A DNA stretch of 64,000 nt from Kribbella capetownensis (GCF_004331485.1 NZ_SJKD01000005.1:434001-498000), one strand, 5' to 3'; positions 51,031 to 60,441 are shown, counted from the first letter of the stretch. The notes: generated by a model not told the origin, from the sequence alone. Numbers and translations are program-made.

Positions 51031-52613
51031 GGGATCACCGCCTGGAACTCGTCGCCGTCGACAACCAAATCCCCGCCGACAGCCCCGATCCGATCAGCCA
51101 CTGGGATCAGGTCCGGACGCCGTACGACCGCCCCACCCGGATCGAGCCGGACCTGCGCCGTCAGCACCCCAGCCTCCTGCCGTACGACGATCTCCGCCGT
51201 GGTCCGCGCAGTCGGCTCGACGACGCCGCCAAGAACGCCGACCACCATCGCGTACGCCGCCATCGCCACATCCGGAGCAGGCTCGTCGGTCATGCGCAGC
51301 TCCAATCGAGCCGGGACATCCGAGCTGGCGACCAAGTCCCGCAGCGCCGGTCCCAGCCCTTCGTCGATCAACACGCCGGGAAAGATGCCGTGTGCCAGCC
51401 CTCGCAGCTGGGCTAGTGCCTCACGCACCTTCCGTGCTGCAGACTCGATCCGCTCGGCCGCCTCGTGGTCGGGAACGGAACGAGCCACCTGCAACTGGAA
51501 TCCCGCACCAACCAGCCGCTGCTGCGCGCCATCGTGCAGGTCACGCTCGATCCGATGCCGCTCCGCATCGGAGGCAGCGACAACCCGGCGCTGGGATGCG
51601 CGCACCTCCGCCAAACGGGCTTGCAGGACAGCGTTGAGGTGAGCGTTGCGAAGGGCAAGCAGTGCGGCCGGCGCCAGGCCTGCCATCACGTTGCCCGGCT
51701 CGACGCGGTCCGCGAGAACCAGGCGCACGATCGGCGTCTGCCCGTCGTACAGGAGCAAGGTTCGCGCGGTCGGCGGATCGATCCGTACCTCGACCCCGCG
51801 TATGTCGAGCCAGCTGTGATCGGCGGCGAAGTGCACGCCGACAACTGGCCCGCTGAGCACCGATCCAGGCGAGAGTGTGTCCGCCAGCCGCTCCACGCCG
51901 CCGCGGATCCGCACGATGCGCAAGTGCAGGCCGACGGCGGCGGCGCCGACGATCGCCACGGCGAACGGCTCCAGCGGCCAGACCCAGACCTGCGGGCGTT
52001 CGGCATCGAACCCGAGCCAGCGCAGAAAGACCAGCCCACTCAGGGCGGCCGCGGCGAGCACCGTCGCACCTGTGAGGAGCCGGACTCGAGGCCCTCGCAC
52101 GACCGCGACGACCGAGGCCGCGGCAGCCGCAACCGTCAGTACGCTCGCGAGTCCCACAGCCGAGCGAGTGTCCAGCACCGGCGCGAGCACCGCGGGCACC
52201 CGGGCACACACCTGTCCGCAAGCAGGGTGCTCGAACGGGTCGTACCCGAGGAAGTGGACGACCGTCGCCGTACCGGCCAGGCCGATCACCATCGGTGACA
52301 GCCGCCGCCGAGTCGCTCGCCAGAGCAGGGCTACCTCAGCCGTGGCAGCAACTACCAGAGGCGCGGTCGCGATCAACGCGAGTCGGAGGCGATCCGGGAG
52401 GCCGGGCGCGAGCGATATCCACGGCAGGACTGCGAGGAAGGTGGCGATCGCCAAGGCCGCAGCCGATCCGGCCGCATGCCAGCCGATCGCCAGGGCTCCG
52501 GCCGCCGAGATCAGGACCGCGAGGGCGAGCGCCAGCATCAACCCATCGGGTGGGCGCACGGCCGTTACCTGCGAGGCCGTGACGACACCCACCGTGAGGG
52601 TCATGCTGACCAT
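51021..52613 (-). CDS. HisKA_3-type sensor kinase with degenerate ATPase domain (HK1)
   Basis: A 530-residue protein with about seven N-terminal membrane helices, a cytosolic middle region and a DHp helix with the canonical DAERHRIERDLHDGAQQRL block; His360 is the phospho-acceptor. The C-terminal ATPase domain is poorly conserved: the N-box position reads AAYAMVVGVLGGVVEPTA instead of EALxNxxKHA, and the G1 box reads RLDPGGAV instead of DDGxGG, although ADRIGAVGGDLVV near the end is retained. It may therefore be unable to bind ATP alone. The start is uncertain (ATG 52613 or 52604, no good ribosome site). It is divergent from the TRAP-type lipoprotein gene. Confidence 0.85.
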   Translation of the reverse strand: MVSMTLTVGVVTASQVTAVRPPDGLMLALALAVLISAAGALAIGWHAAGSAAALAIATFLAVLPWISLAPGLPDRLRLALIATAPLVVAATAEVALLWRATRRRLSPMVIGLAGTATVVHFLGYDPFEHPACGQVCARVPAVLAPVLDTRSAVGLASVLTVAAAAASVVAVVRGPRVRLLTGATVLAAAALSGLVFLRWLGFDAERPQVWVWPLEPFAVAIVGAAAVGLHLRIVRIRGGVERLADTLSPGSVLSGPVVGVHFAADHSWLDIRGVEVRIDPPTARTLLLYDGQTPIVRLVLADRVEPGNVMAGLAPAALLALRNAHLNAVLQARLAEVRASQRRVVAASDAERHRIERDLHDGAQQRLVGAGFQLQVARSVPDHEAAERIESAARKVREALAQLRGLAHGIFPGVLIDEGLGPALRDLVASSDVPARLELRMTDEPAPDVAMAAYAMVVGVLGGVVEPTARTTAEIVVRQEAGVLTAQVRLDPGGAVVRRPDLIPVADRIGAVGGDLVVDGDEFQAVIPCG

Positions 52614-52757
52614 TGTGGGGCTGGATGGACGATCCGGATGCCGTGCTAGCCCCATCGAACTCACGAGCCACCACGGTCGGCGACGTGCCGATCCACGCCT
52701 AGCGTCCGAAACGACCGGACTTCAGGTGGGGCCTGGGTCGGTTCGAGGAGGCAGTCG

Positions 52758-54302
52758 ATGAACAGATGGAGCACCCTGGGCGTCCTGGCCCTGGCGGCGA
52801 CGCTTACGTCCTGTACGGGCGCGAAAGGCGTCGACAAGGCGGGCGGAGAGACCACGGTCATCACGCTCGCCACGATCGACGTCGTCAACAACAACGGACA
52901 GTCCTTCGGCCCGCAAGCCTTCGTGGACCGCCTCGGGCAGCTGTCCGGTGGCCGGCTCAAGGTCGAGGTGCGGACCGACTACGGCGGCGGTGCACCTGAG
53001 GCGGAATCCAATCTGGTCAAGGCGATCGGCGACGGCCAGGTGGACGGCGGGTGGCCGTCCACCCGCGCGTTCAACGGCGCCGGGATCAAGGGGCTGGCCG
53101 CCGTCGAGGCGCCGCTGACCATCACCAACTACGCAGCCGAGAAGCAACTGGTCGCCGCCCCCGTCGCGGACGCCTTGCTGAAGCGTCTCGAGTCCACCGG
53201 GATCGTCGGGCTCGGCCTGGCCGTCGGGCCGCTGCGTCGGCCCTTCGCGGTGAAGGCCCCGCTGCTGGGACCGTCCGACTGGAGCCACGCCCGGTTCCGT
53301 ACCTACAACTCACCGGTCCAGCGGGCCACCGTTCGCAGCCTGGGCGGTACCCCGCTCAACCTCGGCCTCGGCTGGGTCGACGAAGCACGCCTGGGGCGGC
53401 TCGACGGCGTCGAGCTCGACATCGCGCAGTACGTCAAGATCAACATGCCGCACTCGGCCGGCAACGTCACCGCGAACGTTGTCCTCTGGCCCAAAGTCTT
53501 CGTGCTGAGCATGAATCGTGAGCGTCTCGAATCCCTCACCGCCCAGCAACGCAAGTGGATCGACCAGGCGGCCAAGGACGCCACCAAGGCCTCGATCGAC
53601 GCGACGTACGACGAGACGAGCATCGCTGCCGCCCTGTGTGGGCAGGGCGTCCGATTCGCCGGCGCGCAGCCGGATCAGATCGCGGCGCTGCGGGCGAAGG
53701 TGCGTCCCGTCATCGACCGGCTGGCCGCCGATCCGGACGACGGACCGATCCTGAAGCAGGTCCAGGCAGTCGCCGCGGCGAACCCGGCGATCGAGGCACC
53801 AACGGTGTCGGCCGCCTGCCAGAACTCCCCGGCCGCAGGCACTGAACTCGGCCCGATCCCGGCCACGGCGTCCGAACTGCCGGCTGGTGTCTACCGCGTG
53901 GAGATCAAGCTGGCCGATCTGGCAGCGGCCGGGGCATCGAATGACGACGGTCTCACCGGCATCTGGACGTTGCGGGTCCGCGGCGGACAGTACGAGGTCA
54001 CCTGCCGCGCACTCGACGACCCGGGCGTGGACTGCGGGAACGACGTGTACGACGGTCCGGTGGAGGTCGGCGATCTGCGGGGCACCGGACATACGGCGTT
54101 CTTCGTCTACCGGGCCGACCGACTGTCCCAACTCACCGGGTGTCAGTTGCCGGTGTCGCAGTCACTGGCCGGGCACTGCTTCGCCGTTCAGAACTACCGG
54201 ATGGACTGGAAGCTCGAAGGTGACCAACTGACCTTCTTCAACTACCCGAGCGACTGGACAGACGTGCAGTACCCGTTCAAACCGTGGCTGAAGATCGGCT
54301 GA
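52758..54302 (+). CDS. TRAP-type (DctP) substrate-binding lipoprotein with extra C-terminal beta domain
   Basis: A 514-residue lipoprotein. The signal ends in the lipobox LTSC; GAGGAGG precedes the ATG. Residues about 30-340 resemble DctP/TRAP binding proteins, including the segment SHARFRTYNSPVQRATVRSL whose Arg normally binds the ligand carboxylate. Residues about 365-514 form an added domain (GIWTLRVRGGQYEVTC, HTAFFVYRAD) of beta-rich type with paired Cys. No TRAP permease genes are present. It lies between two sensor-kinase genes, so it is more likely a ligand sensor for them than a transporter part. Its 3' end overlaps HK2 by 26 bp. Confidence 0.8.
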   Translation: MNRWSTLGVLALAATLTSCTGAKGVDKAGGETTVITLATIDVVNNNGQSFGPQAFVDRLGQLSGGRLKVEVRTDYGGGAPEAESNLVKAIGDGQVDGGWPSTRAFNGAGIKGLAAVEAPLTITNYAAEKQLVAAPVADALLKRLESTGIVGLGLAVGPLRRPFAVKAPLLGPSDWSHARFRTYNSPVQRATVRSLGGTPLNLGLGWVDEARLGRLDGVELDIAQYVKINMPHSAGNVTANVVLWPKVFVLSMNRERLESLTAQQRKWIDQAAKDATKASIDATYDETSIAAALCGQGVRFAGAQPDQIAALRAKVRPVIDRLAADPDDGPILKQVQAVAAANPAIEAPTVSAACQNSPAAGTELGPIPATASELPAGVYRVEIKLADLAAAGASNDDGLTGIWTLRVRGGQYEVTCRALDDPGVDCGNDVYDGPVEVGDLRGTGHTAFFVYRADRLSQLTGCQLPVSQSLAGHCFAVQNYRMDWKLEGDQLTFFNYPSDWTDVQYPFKPWLKIG

Positions 54303-55701
54303 GCGGTACCGTCGCGGTCAGCGTCGTACCGGCTCCGGGTGGTGAGTCCACCCGGAGCCGACCGTCGTACGCCGCCAAGCGGTCGCGCAGTCCGGTCAGG
54401 CCCGAACCAGCGGGATCCGCGCCGCCGCGACCGTCGTCGGCGATCACCGCCGACACCGCGCCATCCTGACGTTGGATGGTGATGGTGGCGCGCCCGACGC
54501 CCGCGTGCTTGACGACGTTGGCCAGCGCTTCGGAACAGACGTAGTACAAGGCGGCTTCGAGAGCCGGATCAGCCGCGGCCTCTGCGTCGTACTGTAAGGC
54601 CACCTCGGCCGGTATGCGTTGGGTCAGCGCCAGCAGCGCGGGCCCGAGCAGACCGTCGCCGAGTCTCGCCGGCGGTATCCCCACCACGAGGGCGTCGATC
54701 TCCTCCGCGGCGGTGGCTAGTGAGCTTTCGACCATCGCCACGGCCGCTTCGGCGTCGCCGGCCAGCCCGAGTCGTCGCGCGCCGGCGAGCTCGATCCTGG
54801 CGTCGGTCAGGAGCGCCATCAGGTGGTTCCGGAGTTCGGCGGCGACCGCTGCGCGCTGGTCGTCGGCCGCGGCAACCACCCGCGCGCGGGCCGCCTCGAG
54901 GTCGCGCAGCCGAACGATCTGCAGGTCGCGCAACCGCAGGTTGACCGCCGCCAGCCGGACCGCGGCCTCTGCTGCCCTGGCCGTCGGCGGGTCCTGCAGT
55001 ACGGCGGCGTCGTGGTCGATCACGGCCACAGGTACGCCGTCATCGTTCACCCGCAACCGACGACGGTTCGACAGAGCCTCCTCCTCCGGAGCCTCCGGCC
55101 AAGACCAGACGCGCAGGTCGGGATCATCGAGCGCGTCAGCCAGCACGGCCGCGATCGCGGCGAGTCCCTGCGGAGCGCGATCCGACAACACCCGGTCCGC
55201 CAGCCGGCGCCGCTCCTGAACGACGGACCGGGCGGCGAGGGGGAACGAGGCCGCGATCAGGAGCAGCACCAGCTGGTAGATCAGCAGGGCGAGCTCCGGA
55301 CCGAGCAGACTCGGAAACCTCGGCACCAGCCAGGACACCGTGAGTGCACCAGCCGTCGCCACGGCCGACAGCGACGGGTACAACCGCCCGCCTGTGGTCA
55401 CGACGACCAGCACGAAGAGCGCCGCCACGCCGAGCTGGGGAACGAGACCTGTCGTCACCACGACGGCGGCCACCGTGAGGAACCATGCGGCGCGTCCGCG
55501 GAGGTGCCCGGTCGGAAAGGTCTGCAGCGCAACGATCAGCAGACCCTGGTGCAGCAGGTTCGCTTGCGGAGCCAGCGTCCCGAGCAGCCACGCGGCACCG
55601 ATGGCAGCGATCCACAAACGCTGCCGAAAAGGCCCGGCCGGTATCGCTCCCGCACCGAGGAACGCCAGCCCGACCGCGAGGTCCGCCGCGACCATCCACA
55701 T
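54277..55701 (-). CDS. Histidine-kinase-like protein with intact ATPase but no phospho-acceptor His (HK2)
   Basis: A 474-residue protein with about six N-terminal membrane helices and a NarX-like cytosolic part. The DHp helix aligns as ARARVVAAADDQRAAVAAEL then RNHLMALL, where homologues have LHDGAQQRL; the acceptor His is Arg291 (codon 54829-54831). The ATPase boxes are good: SEALANVVKHAG (N), ADDGRGGAD (G1), GLTGLRDRL (G2). It may phosphorylate HK1 in trans. ATG 55701 fits the first helix; upstream codons overlap the 11-bp repeats at 55733-55765. Confidence 0.85.
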   Translation of the reverse strand: MWMVAADLAVGLAFLGAGAIPAGPFRQRLWIAAIGAAWLLGTLAPQANLLHQGLLIVALQTFPTGHLRGRAAWFLTVAAVVVTTGLVPQLGVAALFVLVVVTTGGRLYPSLSAVATAGALTVSWLVPRFPSLLGPELALLIYQLVLLLIAASFPLAARSVVQERRRLADRVLSDRAPQGLAAIAAVLADALDDPDLRVWSWPEAPEEEALSNRRRLRVNDDGVPVAVIDHDAAVLQDPPTARAAEAAVRLAAVNLRLRDLQIVRLRDLEAARARVVAAADDQRAAVAAELRNHLMALLTDARIELAGARRLGLAGDAEAAVAMVESSLATAAEEIDALVVGIPPARLGDGLLGPALLALTQRIPAEVALQYDAEAAADPALEAALYYVCSEALANVVKHAGVGRATITIQRQDGAVSAVIADDGRGGADPAGSGLTGLRDRLAAYDGRLRVDSPPGAGTTLTATVPLSRSSATV

Positions 55702-55732
55702 GCCGCCAGAGTGTGCCTCGCAGTCGGGCTGC

Positions 55733-55765
55733 GGCAACTGTCGGGCAACTGTCGGGCAACTGTGA
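55733..55765. repeat. Three tandem 11-bp units in the HK2 upstream region
   Basis: GGCAACTGTCG occurs twice (55733-55743, 55744-55754) and is followed by GGCAACTGTGA (55755-55765). An 11-bp period places each copy on the same helix face. It lies between the divergent HK2 and exonuclease genes, 13 bp from the exonuclease start. It could be a response-regulator binding array or simple slippage. Confidence 0.75.
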
Positions 55766-55777
55766 AAGCATCGCTCC

Positions 55778-56722
55778 ATGGCTCAGACAGACCAGCGGCT
55801 GATGCTGCTCGATACCGCGTCGTTGTACTTTCGCGCCTTCTTCGGCGTGCCGGACACGATGAAGGCTGCCGACGGTACGCCGACCAACGCGGTCCGTGGG
55901 CTGCTCGACTTCATCGCGCGGCTGACGGAGAACCACCGGCCGACTCATATGGTGGCGTGCTGGGACGACAACTGGCGGCCGTCCTGGCGGGTCGCGCTGA
56001 TCCCGTCGTACAAGGCGCAGCGGGTCGAGTTCGTGACGCCGAAGGGCGAGCAGGTCGAGGACGTGCCGGACCGGCTCGAGGTCCAGGTGCCGTACATCCG
56101 CGCCTGCCTGGAGGCCCTCGGCATCGCCATCGTCGGCGCGGCCGACCACGAGGCCGACGACGTGATCGGCACGCTGTCGCACCAGTCGAAGATGCCGGTC
56201 GACGTCGTCACGGGCGACCGCGACCTGTTCCAGCTGATCGACGACAGCCGCGGCATCCGGATCGTCTACACCGCCGCGCGCGGAGTCGGGCGGGCCGAGG
56301 TGTACGACGAGAAATCGCTGCTCGCCAAGTACGACGTCCCCGCGAACCGGTACGCCGACTTCGCGACGCTCCGCGGTGACGCCTCCGACGGTCTGCCGGG
56401 CGTCAAGGGCATCGGTGAGAAGACAGCAGCCTCCCTGGTCACGGCGTACGGCGATCTGGACGCGATCCGGGCCGCGGCCGCCGACGCGAGTACGCCGATG
56501 TCGCCGTCGGTGAAACGCAAGATCCTCGAGGCGAGCGACTACCTCGACGTCGCGCCGAAGGTGGTCGCGGTGGCCAAGGACGCGCCAGTCGGCAAGTTCG
56601 ACGCGACCATCCCGAGCGAGGTGAAGGACCCCGAACGCTGGCTCGACCTGGTCGAACTGCTCGAGCTCGGCGGCAGCGCCCAGCGGGTCATGAACGCACT
56701 CAACCTGGGACCGAAGGCATGA
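55778..56722 (+). CDS. 5'-3' exonuclease (PolI-like FEN domain)
   Basis: A 314-residue stand-alone 5' nuclease. It shows the metal-binding MLLDTASLYFRAFFG start, the DHEADDVIGT and VVTGDRDLFQLI blocks, and the helix-3-turn-helix LRGDASDGLPGVKGIGEKTA. Such proteins act on flap or primer structures in replication and repair. The start ATG lies 12 bp after the 11-bp repeats. The M20 peptidase gene overlaps its end by ATGA. Confidence 0.95.
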   Translation: MAQTDQRLMLLDTASLYFRAFFGVPDTMKAADGTPTNAVRGLLDFIARLTENHRPTHMVACWDDNWRPSWRVALIPSYKAQRVEFVTPKGEQVEDVPDRLEVQVPYIRACLEALGIAIVGAADHEADDVIGTLSHQSKMPVDVVTGDRDLFQLIDDSRGIRIVYTAARGVGRAEVYDEKSLLAKYDVPANRYADFATLRGDASDGLPGVKGIGEKTAASLVTAYGDLDAIRAAAADASTPMSPSVKRKILEASDYLDVAPKVVAVAKDAPVGKFDATIPSEVKDPERWLDLVELLELGGSAQRVMNALNLGPKA

Positions 56723-57912
56723 CCAGAACTGTCGAGCTGGCGGAGCAGTTCCGCGAAGAGATCGTCACACTCCGCCGGGCGCTGCACCAGGTGCCGGAGT
56801 ACGACCTCGAACTGCCAAAGACCCAGCAACTCATCCTCAGCGCGCTGGCGGGTCTGCCGCTGGAGATCACGCTCGGCAAGGACCTGTCCTCGGTGACCGC
56901 CGTACTGCGCGGCGGAGGCGGCCCCGGACCGGTCGTCCTGCTCCGCGGCGACATGGACGCGCTGCCGGTGATGGAGCGGACCGACGTGCCGTACGTGTCC
57001 CAGCATCCCGGGATGATGCATGCCTGCGGCCACGATCTCCACGTCGCCGGACTGGTCGGCGCCGCGAAGATCTTGTCGGCGATGCAGGCCGAGCTCGCCG
57101 GGGACGTGGTGTTCATGTTCCAGCCGGGCGAAGAGACCAGCGGCGGGGCGCCGATCATGATCCGCGAGGGCGTTCTCGACGCCGCCGGCCGGCGCGCGGA
57201 TGCGGCGTACGGGCTGCACGTCGGGTCGGCAGGGCTGGCGCGCGGGATGTGGAGCAGCAAACCCGGCTCGTTCATGGCGGCGGCCGACCAACTGCACGTT
57301 CGCGTCGTGGGTGCGGGAACGCACGGGTCGACGCCGTACCGCGGCAAGGACCCGATCCCGGTGCTCTGCGAGATCGTGACCGCGCTGCAGACCATGATCA
57401 CGCGGCAGTTCGACGTGTTCGACCCGGTCGTGCTCACGGTCGGACGGATCGCCGGCGGCACGAAGGAGAACATCATTCCCGACGACGCGTTCTTCGACGC
57501 GACCGTCCGGACGTTCTCCGAGGAAGCGCGCGCGAAGGTGCAGCAGGCGTCGATCCAACTGGTCGAGTCGATGGCCACCGCGCACGGGCTGGTCGCCAAG
57601 GCCGAGTACCAGATCGGCTACCCGGTGACGGTCAACAACGTCGAGGAGTATCAGTTCGCCCGCGACGTCATCGTCGATGTCTTCGGCCCCGACCGCTTCC
57701 GCGAACGCGCCAATCCGCGCTGTGGCGCCGAGGACATGTCCTACGTCCTCAACGAGGTCCCCGGCGTCTACCTCAACCTCAGCGCCTGCCGATCCGCCGA
57801 CCCCGACGCGGCCGCCGACAACCACTCCCCCTTGGCCGACTTCGACGACTCCATCCTCCCCGACGGAGCCGCGCTCCTGGCCGAACTCGCCGTACGCCGG
57901 ATCGCCCGATGA
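56719..57912 (+). CDS. M20-family metallo-amidohydrolase
   Basis: A 397-residue M20D-type peptidase/amidohydrolase. Metal and catalytic blocks are RGDMDALPVMERT, MHACGHDLHVAGL, FQPGEETSGGA and the dimerisation-domain His in GAGTHGSTPYRGKDP. Relatives cleave N-acyl amino acids, hippurate-like amides or IAA conjugates. It is translationally coupled to the exonuclease gene upstream and the hydrolase gene downstream (ATGA overlaps). Cytosolic, as no signal is seen. Confidence 0.93.
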   Translation: MTRTVELAEQFREEIVTLRRALHQVPEYDLELPKTQQLILSALAGLPLEITLGKDLSSVTAVLRGGGGPGPVVLLRGDMDALPVMERTDVPYVSQHPGMMHACGHDLHVAGLVGAAKILSAMQAELAGDVVFMFQPGEETSGGAPIMIREGVLDAAGRRADAAYGLHVGSAGLARGMWSSKPGSFMAAADQLHVRVVGAGTHGSTPYRGKDPIPVLCEIVTALQTMITRQFDVFDPVVLTVGRIAGGTKENIIPDDAFFDATVRTFSEEARAKVQQASIQLVESMATAHGLVAKAEYQIGYPVTVNNVEEYQFARDVIVDVFGPDRFRERANPRCGAEDMSYVLNEVPGVYLNLSACRSADPDAAADNHSPLADFDDSILPDGAALLAELAVRRIAR

Positions 57913-58721
57913 TCAGCCCGACGAGGAACTTCGTGGAGGTTGCCGACGGCTACCTCTACTACGAGCAGCACGGCCAGGGCCCGGATGTCGTGCTCCTGAA
58001 CGGCGGTCTGGCCGACGTACGGATGTGGGACTCGACGGTGGCGTGGCTGTCGGAATCAGCCCGGGTCACCACCTGGGACTACCGCGACAACGGGCTCTCG
58101 TCGGCGTCGTACGCGGCGTACAGCGAGATCGACGACCTGGCGGCGGTCATGGACGCGGCGGGCGTTGAGCGCGCGGTGCTGATCGGCTCATCGGATGGTG
58201 CCCGGCGGGCGTTAGGGTTCGCACACCGGTATCCCGACCGGGTTCGCCGGGTGTGTGCGGTGGCCGGATCGTTCGGAGAGTTCGCGGACGCAAGCCCGGC
58301 CGAGGCGGCGGCTCGCGTGGTGATGCGGGAACACTTCACCCGTCTCGAGGAGATCCTGGCCGCTGACGGAATCCCTGCTGCCGCGGCGTACGACGTCAGT
58401 GGCTGGTGCCCGATGGTCAACGACGCCGACCGCCGCCTGCTGGTCGGCCTCGCGATCGCCAACTCCCGCGTGCTGACCATGCCCGTGCATCACGGCGAGG
58501 AGCTCGATCCCCCGATCAAGACCCGGTTCGCCGAACTCAAGCCGCCGCTGTCCGTGCTCGTCGGCGGCCGCGACTTCCAAGGCACCCAACTCTGGGCCGC
58601 CCGCCTCGCCACCCAGGCCCCAACGGCCGACCTCACGACCATCCCCGAGGCCGACCACATGCCGATGTTCTCGGCCCCCGACGACTTCCGCCGCTTCGTC
58701 ACCGACGCACTGTCTGCCTGA
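57909..58721 (+). CDS. Alpha/beta-fold hydrolase
   Basis: A 270-residue alpha/beta hydrolase. It has the oxyanion strand VVLLNGGLADVRMWDS, nucleophile elbow LIGSSDGARRAL (Ser near residue 95), Asp in VGGRDFQGTQ and His in PEADHMPMF. It starts inside the M20 stop and ends in a 23-bp overlap with the convergent MFS gene. The substrate is unknown. Confidence 0.9.
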   Translation: MISPTRNFVEVADGYLYYEQHGQGPDVVLLNGGLADVRMWDSTVAWLSESARVTTWDYRDNGLSSASYAAYSEIDDLAAVMDAAGVERAVLIGSSDGARRALGFAHRYPDRVRRVCAVAGSFGEFADASPAEAAARVVMREHFTRLEEILAADGIPAAAAYDVSGWCPMVNDADRRLLVGLAIANSRVLTMPVHHGEELDPPIKTRFAELKPPLSVLVGGRDFQGTQLWAARLATQAPTADLTTIPEADHMPMFSAPDDFRRFVTDALSA

Positions 58722-59853
58722 CCCGATCGCGCCGCAACGCCGCCGCACTCAGCCCGATGCCAAGCACCGTTGCCAGAGCGGCGGCAAGATAGACCGACGC
58801 CAGACCCGCACCGGCGATGACCCGGCCGCCGACCCAGCCGGCGAAGGCGGCCGCCACTTGGTACGCCGACGCGTTCACGGCGATCGCCAGCGTCGGGGCA
58901 GCGGCGGCTGTGGTGAGGACGCGGGTCTGCATGCCCGGGATGACTGAGAAGCCGACCGCGCCGGCGGCGAAGACGAGGAGCCCGGTGATCACGGGATGCG
59001 GGCTTGCCCAAAGGGCGACGAGCAGTACGACGAGGAGTGCGAGCGCACCGAGTTGGGACGGGAGGAGCGCGCGGTCCGCGAGGCGGCCGCCGACCAGGTT
59101 GCCAATTGTTGCGCCGACGCCGTAAACGAGGAGCATCGGTGCGACGGCTGCTGCCGCGAACGCACCCGGGCCGGTCAGCAGCGGGGCCAGGTACGTGAAC
59201 ACCATCAGCAGGCCGATGTTCGCCACCGCGGTGATGGTGATGGCGAGCAGCAGGTCACGGTTCCGGAAGACGCTGAACTCCCCGAACGCGCGGCTCCGGG
59301 TGACCGGCTGGTCCCCGGGCACCAGCCTGGCGACCAGCAGCAGGCCGACGGCGCAACAGGCGGTGATCGCGCCGAACGTCGAGCGCCAGCCGAACGCCTC
59401 GCCGATCCAGGTGCCGAGGGGTGCGCCGAGGATCATCGCCAGATTCATCCCGAAGACAAGCCTCGCCACGGTCGAGGCCTGCTTGCCCGCGGGCGCGGCC
59501 GACGTCGCGATCACGATCGCGTTGGCGAAGAAGGTCGATGTCACCAGCGCGGTCACGACCCGTGCCGCGAACAGGACGCCGTACCCGGGAGCGACGGCCG
59601 ACAGCAGGTTGCCGGCGACGGCGACGGCCAGCAGGCCGAGGACGAGCGGCTTGCGCGGACGACCGGCGGTGATTGCCGTCAGCAACGGTCCGCCGACGAT
59701 CATTCCGAGCGCGTACGCCGTGACCAGCAGCCCGGCCGCGGGGATCGACACGCGCAGATCGCCGGCCACGGCGGGCAGGATCCCGGCCAGCACGAACTCG
59801 CCGGTGGTGACACCGAAGACACAAACCAGCAGCGCCGCGAGAGAGCGCTCCAT
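58699..59853 (-). CDS. MFS efflux transporter (AraJ/DHA1-like)
   Basis: A 384-residue MFS protein with 12 predicted membrane helices. It has the motif-A-like AGRPRKPLVLGLL between helices 2 and 3 and the DHA1 opening VTTGEFVLAGILPAVA. These proteins export drugs or sugars. ATG 59853 shares a base with the stop of the TetR gene; a GTG at 59856 is also possible. Coupling to a TetR gene suggests ligand-induced efflux. Confidence 0.92.
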   Translation of the reverse strand: MERSLAALLVCVFGVTTGEFVLAGILPAVAGDLRVSIPAAGLLVTAYALGMIVGGPLLTAITAGRPRKPLVLGLLAVAVAGNLLSAVAPGYGVLFAARVVTALVTSTFFANAIVIATSAAPAGKQASTVARLVFGMNLAMILGAPLGTWIGEAFGWRSTFGAITACCAVGLLLVARLVPGDQPVTRSRAFGEFSVFRNRDLLLAITITAVANIGLLMVFTYLAPLLTGPGAFAAAAVAPMLLVYGVGATIGNLVGGRLADRALLPSQLGALALLVVLLVALWASPHPVITGLLVFAAGAVGFSVIPGMQTRVLTTAAAAPTLAIAVNASAYQVAAAFAGWVGGRVIAGAGLASVYLAAALATVLGIGLSAAALRRDRVRQTVRR

Positions 59854-60434
59854 CACAGCGCGTCGACGGTGCCGTCGACGACGTCGAGCAGGGCCTGGCG
59901 GTCGTCGGTGACCTTCGCGAGGACGCGCAGGCCGTAGTACGCGCTCTGGAACATCCGCGCGACCTGCAGTGGCGGCCGGTCCGCCCGCAACTCGCCAGTG
60001 CTCTGGCCGATCGAGATCAGCACGGCGAGCGCGCCCTCGAGATCCTGGAACTGCCGCGCGACCAGGCCGCCGACGTCACCGGTTCGGCCTGCCACCTCGG
60101 TCGCCGCATTCAGCGCCAGGCAACCGCGCCGGCCGGGATCCTTCAGATCCAGGTCGATCATGCTGATCATCAGGTCGCGCAGTCGCTGCCGCGCCGAGCC
60201 GCCGTTCGGCGCCAGCTCGTCCAGCTGCAGGGCCGCGCGGGTTGCGGCGTACCGCTTGATCGAGTCCTCGTAGAGGGCGTGCTTGCTGCCGTAGGCGTTG
60301 TAGAGACTCCCCCGGCCCAGACCTGTGCGATCGCACAGGTCCTGGGTGGTCGTTGCCTCGTATCCCTTCTCCCAGAACAGCTCCATCGCCGCGTCGAGCA
60401 CGGCACTGTCGTCGAACTCCCGAGGTCTGGCCAC
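59853..60434 (-). CDS. TetR-family regulator of the MFS gene
   Basis: A 193-residue TetR protein with HTH TTTQDLCDRTGLGRGSLYNA (about residues 29-48) and a C-terminal domain of the AcrR/YxaF-like type (RRGCLALNAATE). It begins with GTG 60434 and is translationally coupled to the MFS gene, so it probably represses its own operon until bound by the MFS substrate. Confidence 0.93.
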   Translation of the reverse strand: MARPREFDDSAVLDAAMELFWEKGYEATTTQDLCDRTGLGRGSLYNAYGSKHALYEDSIKRYAATRAALQLDELAPNGGSARQRLRDLMISMIDLDLKDPGRRGCLALNAATEVAGRTGDVGGLVARQFQDLEGALAVLISIGQSTGELRADRPPLQVARMFQSAYYGLRVLAKVTDDRQALLDVVDGTVDAL

Positions 60435-60441
60435 CCCGGCA

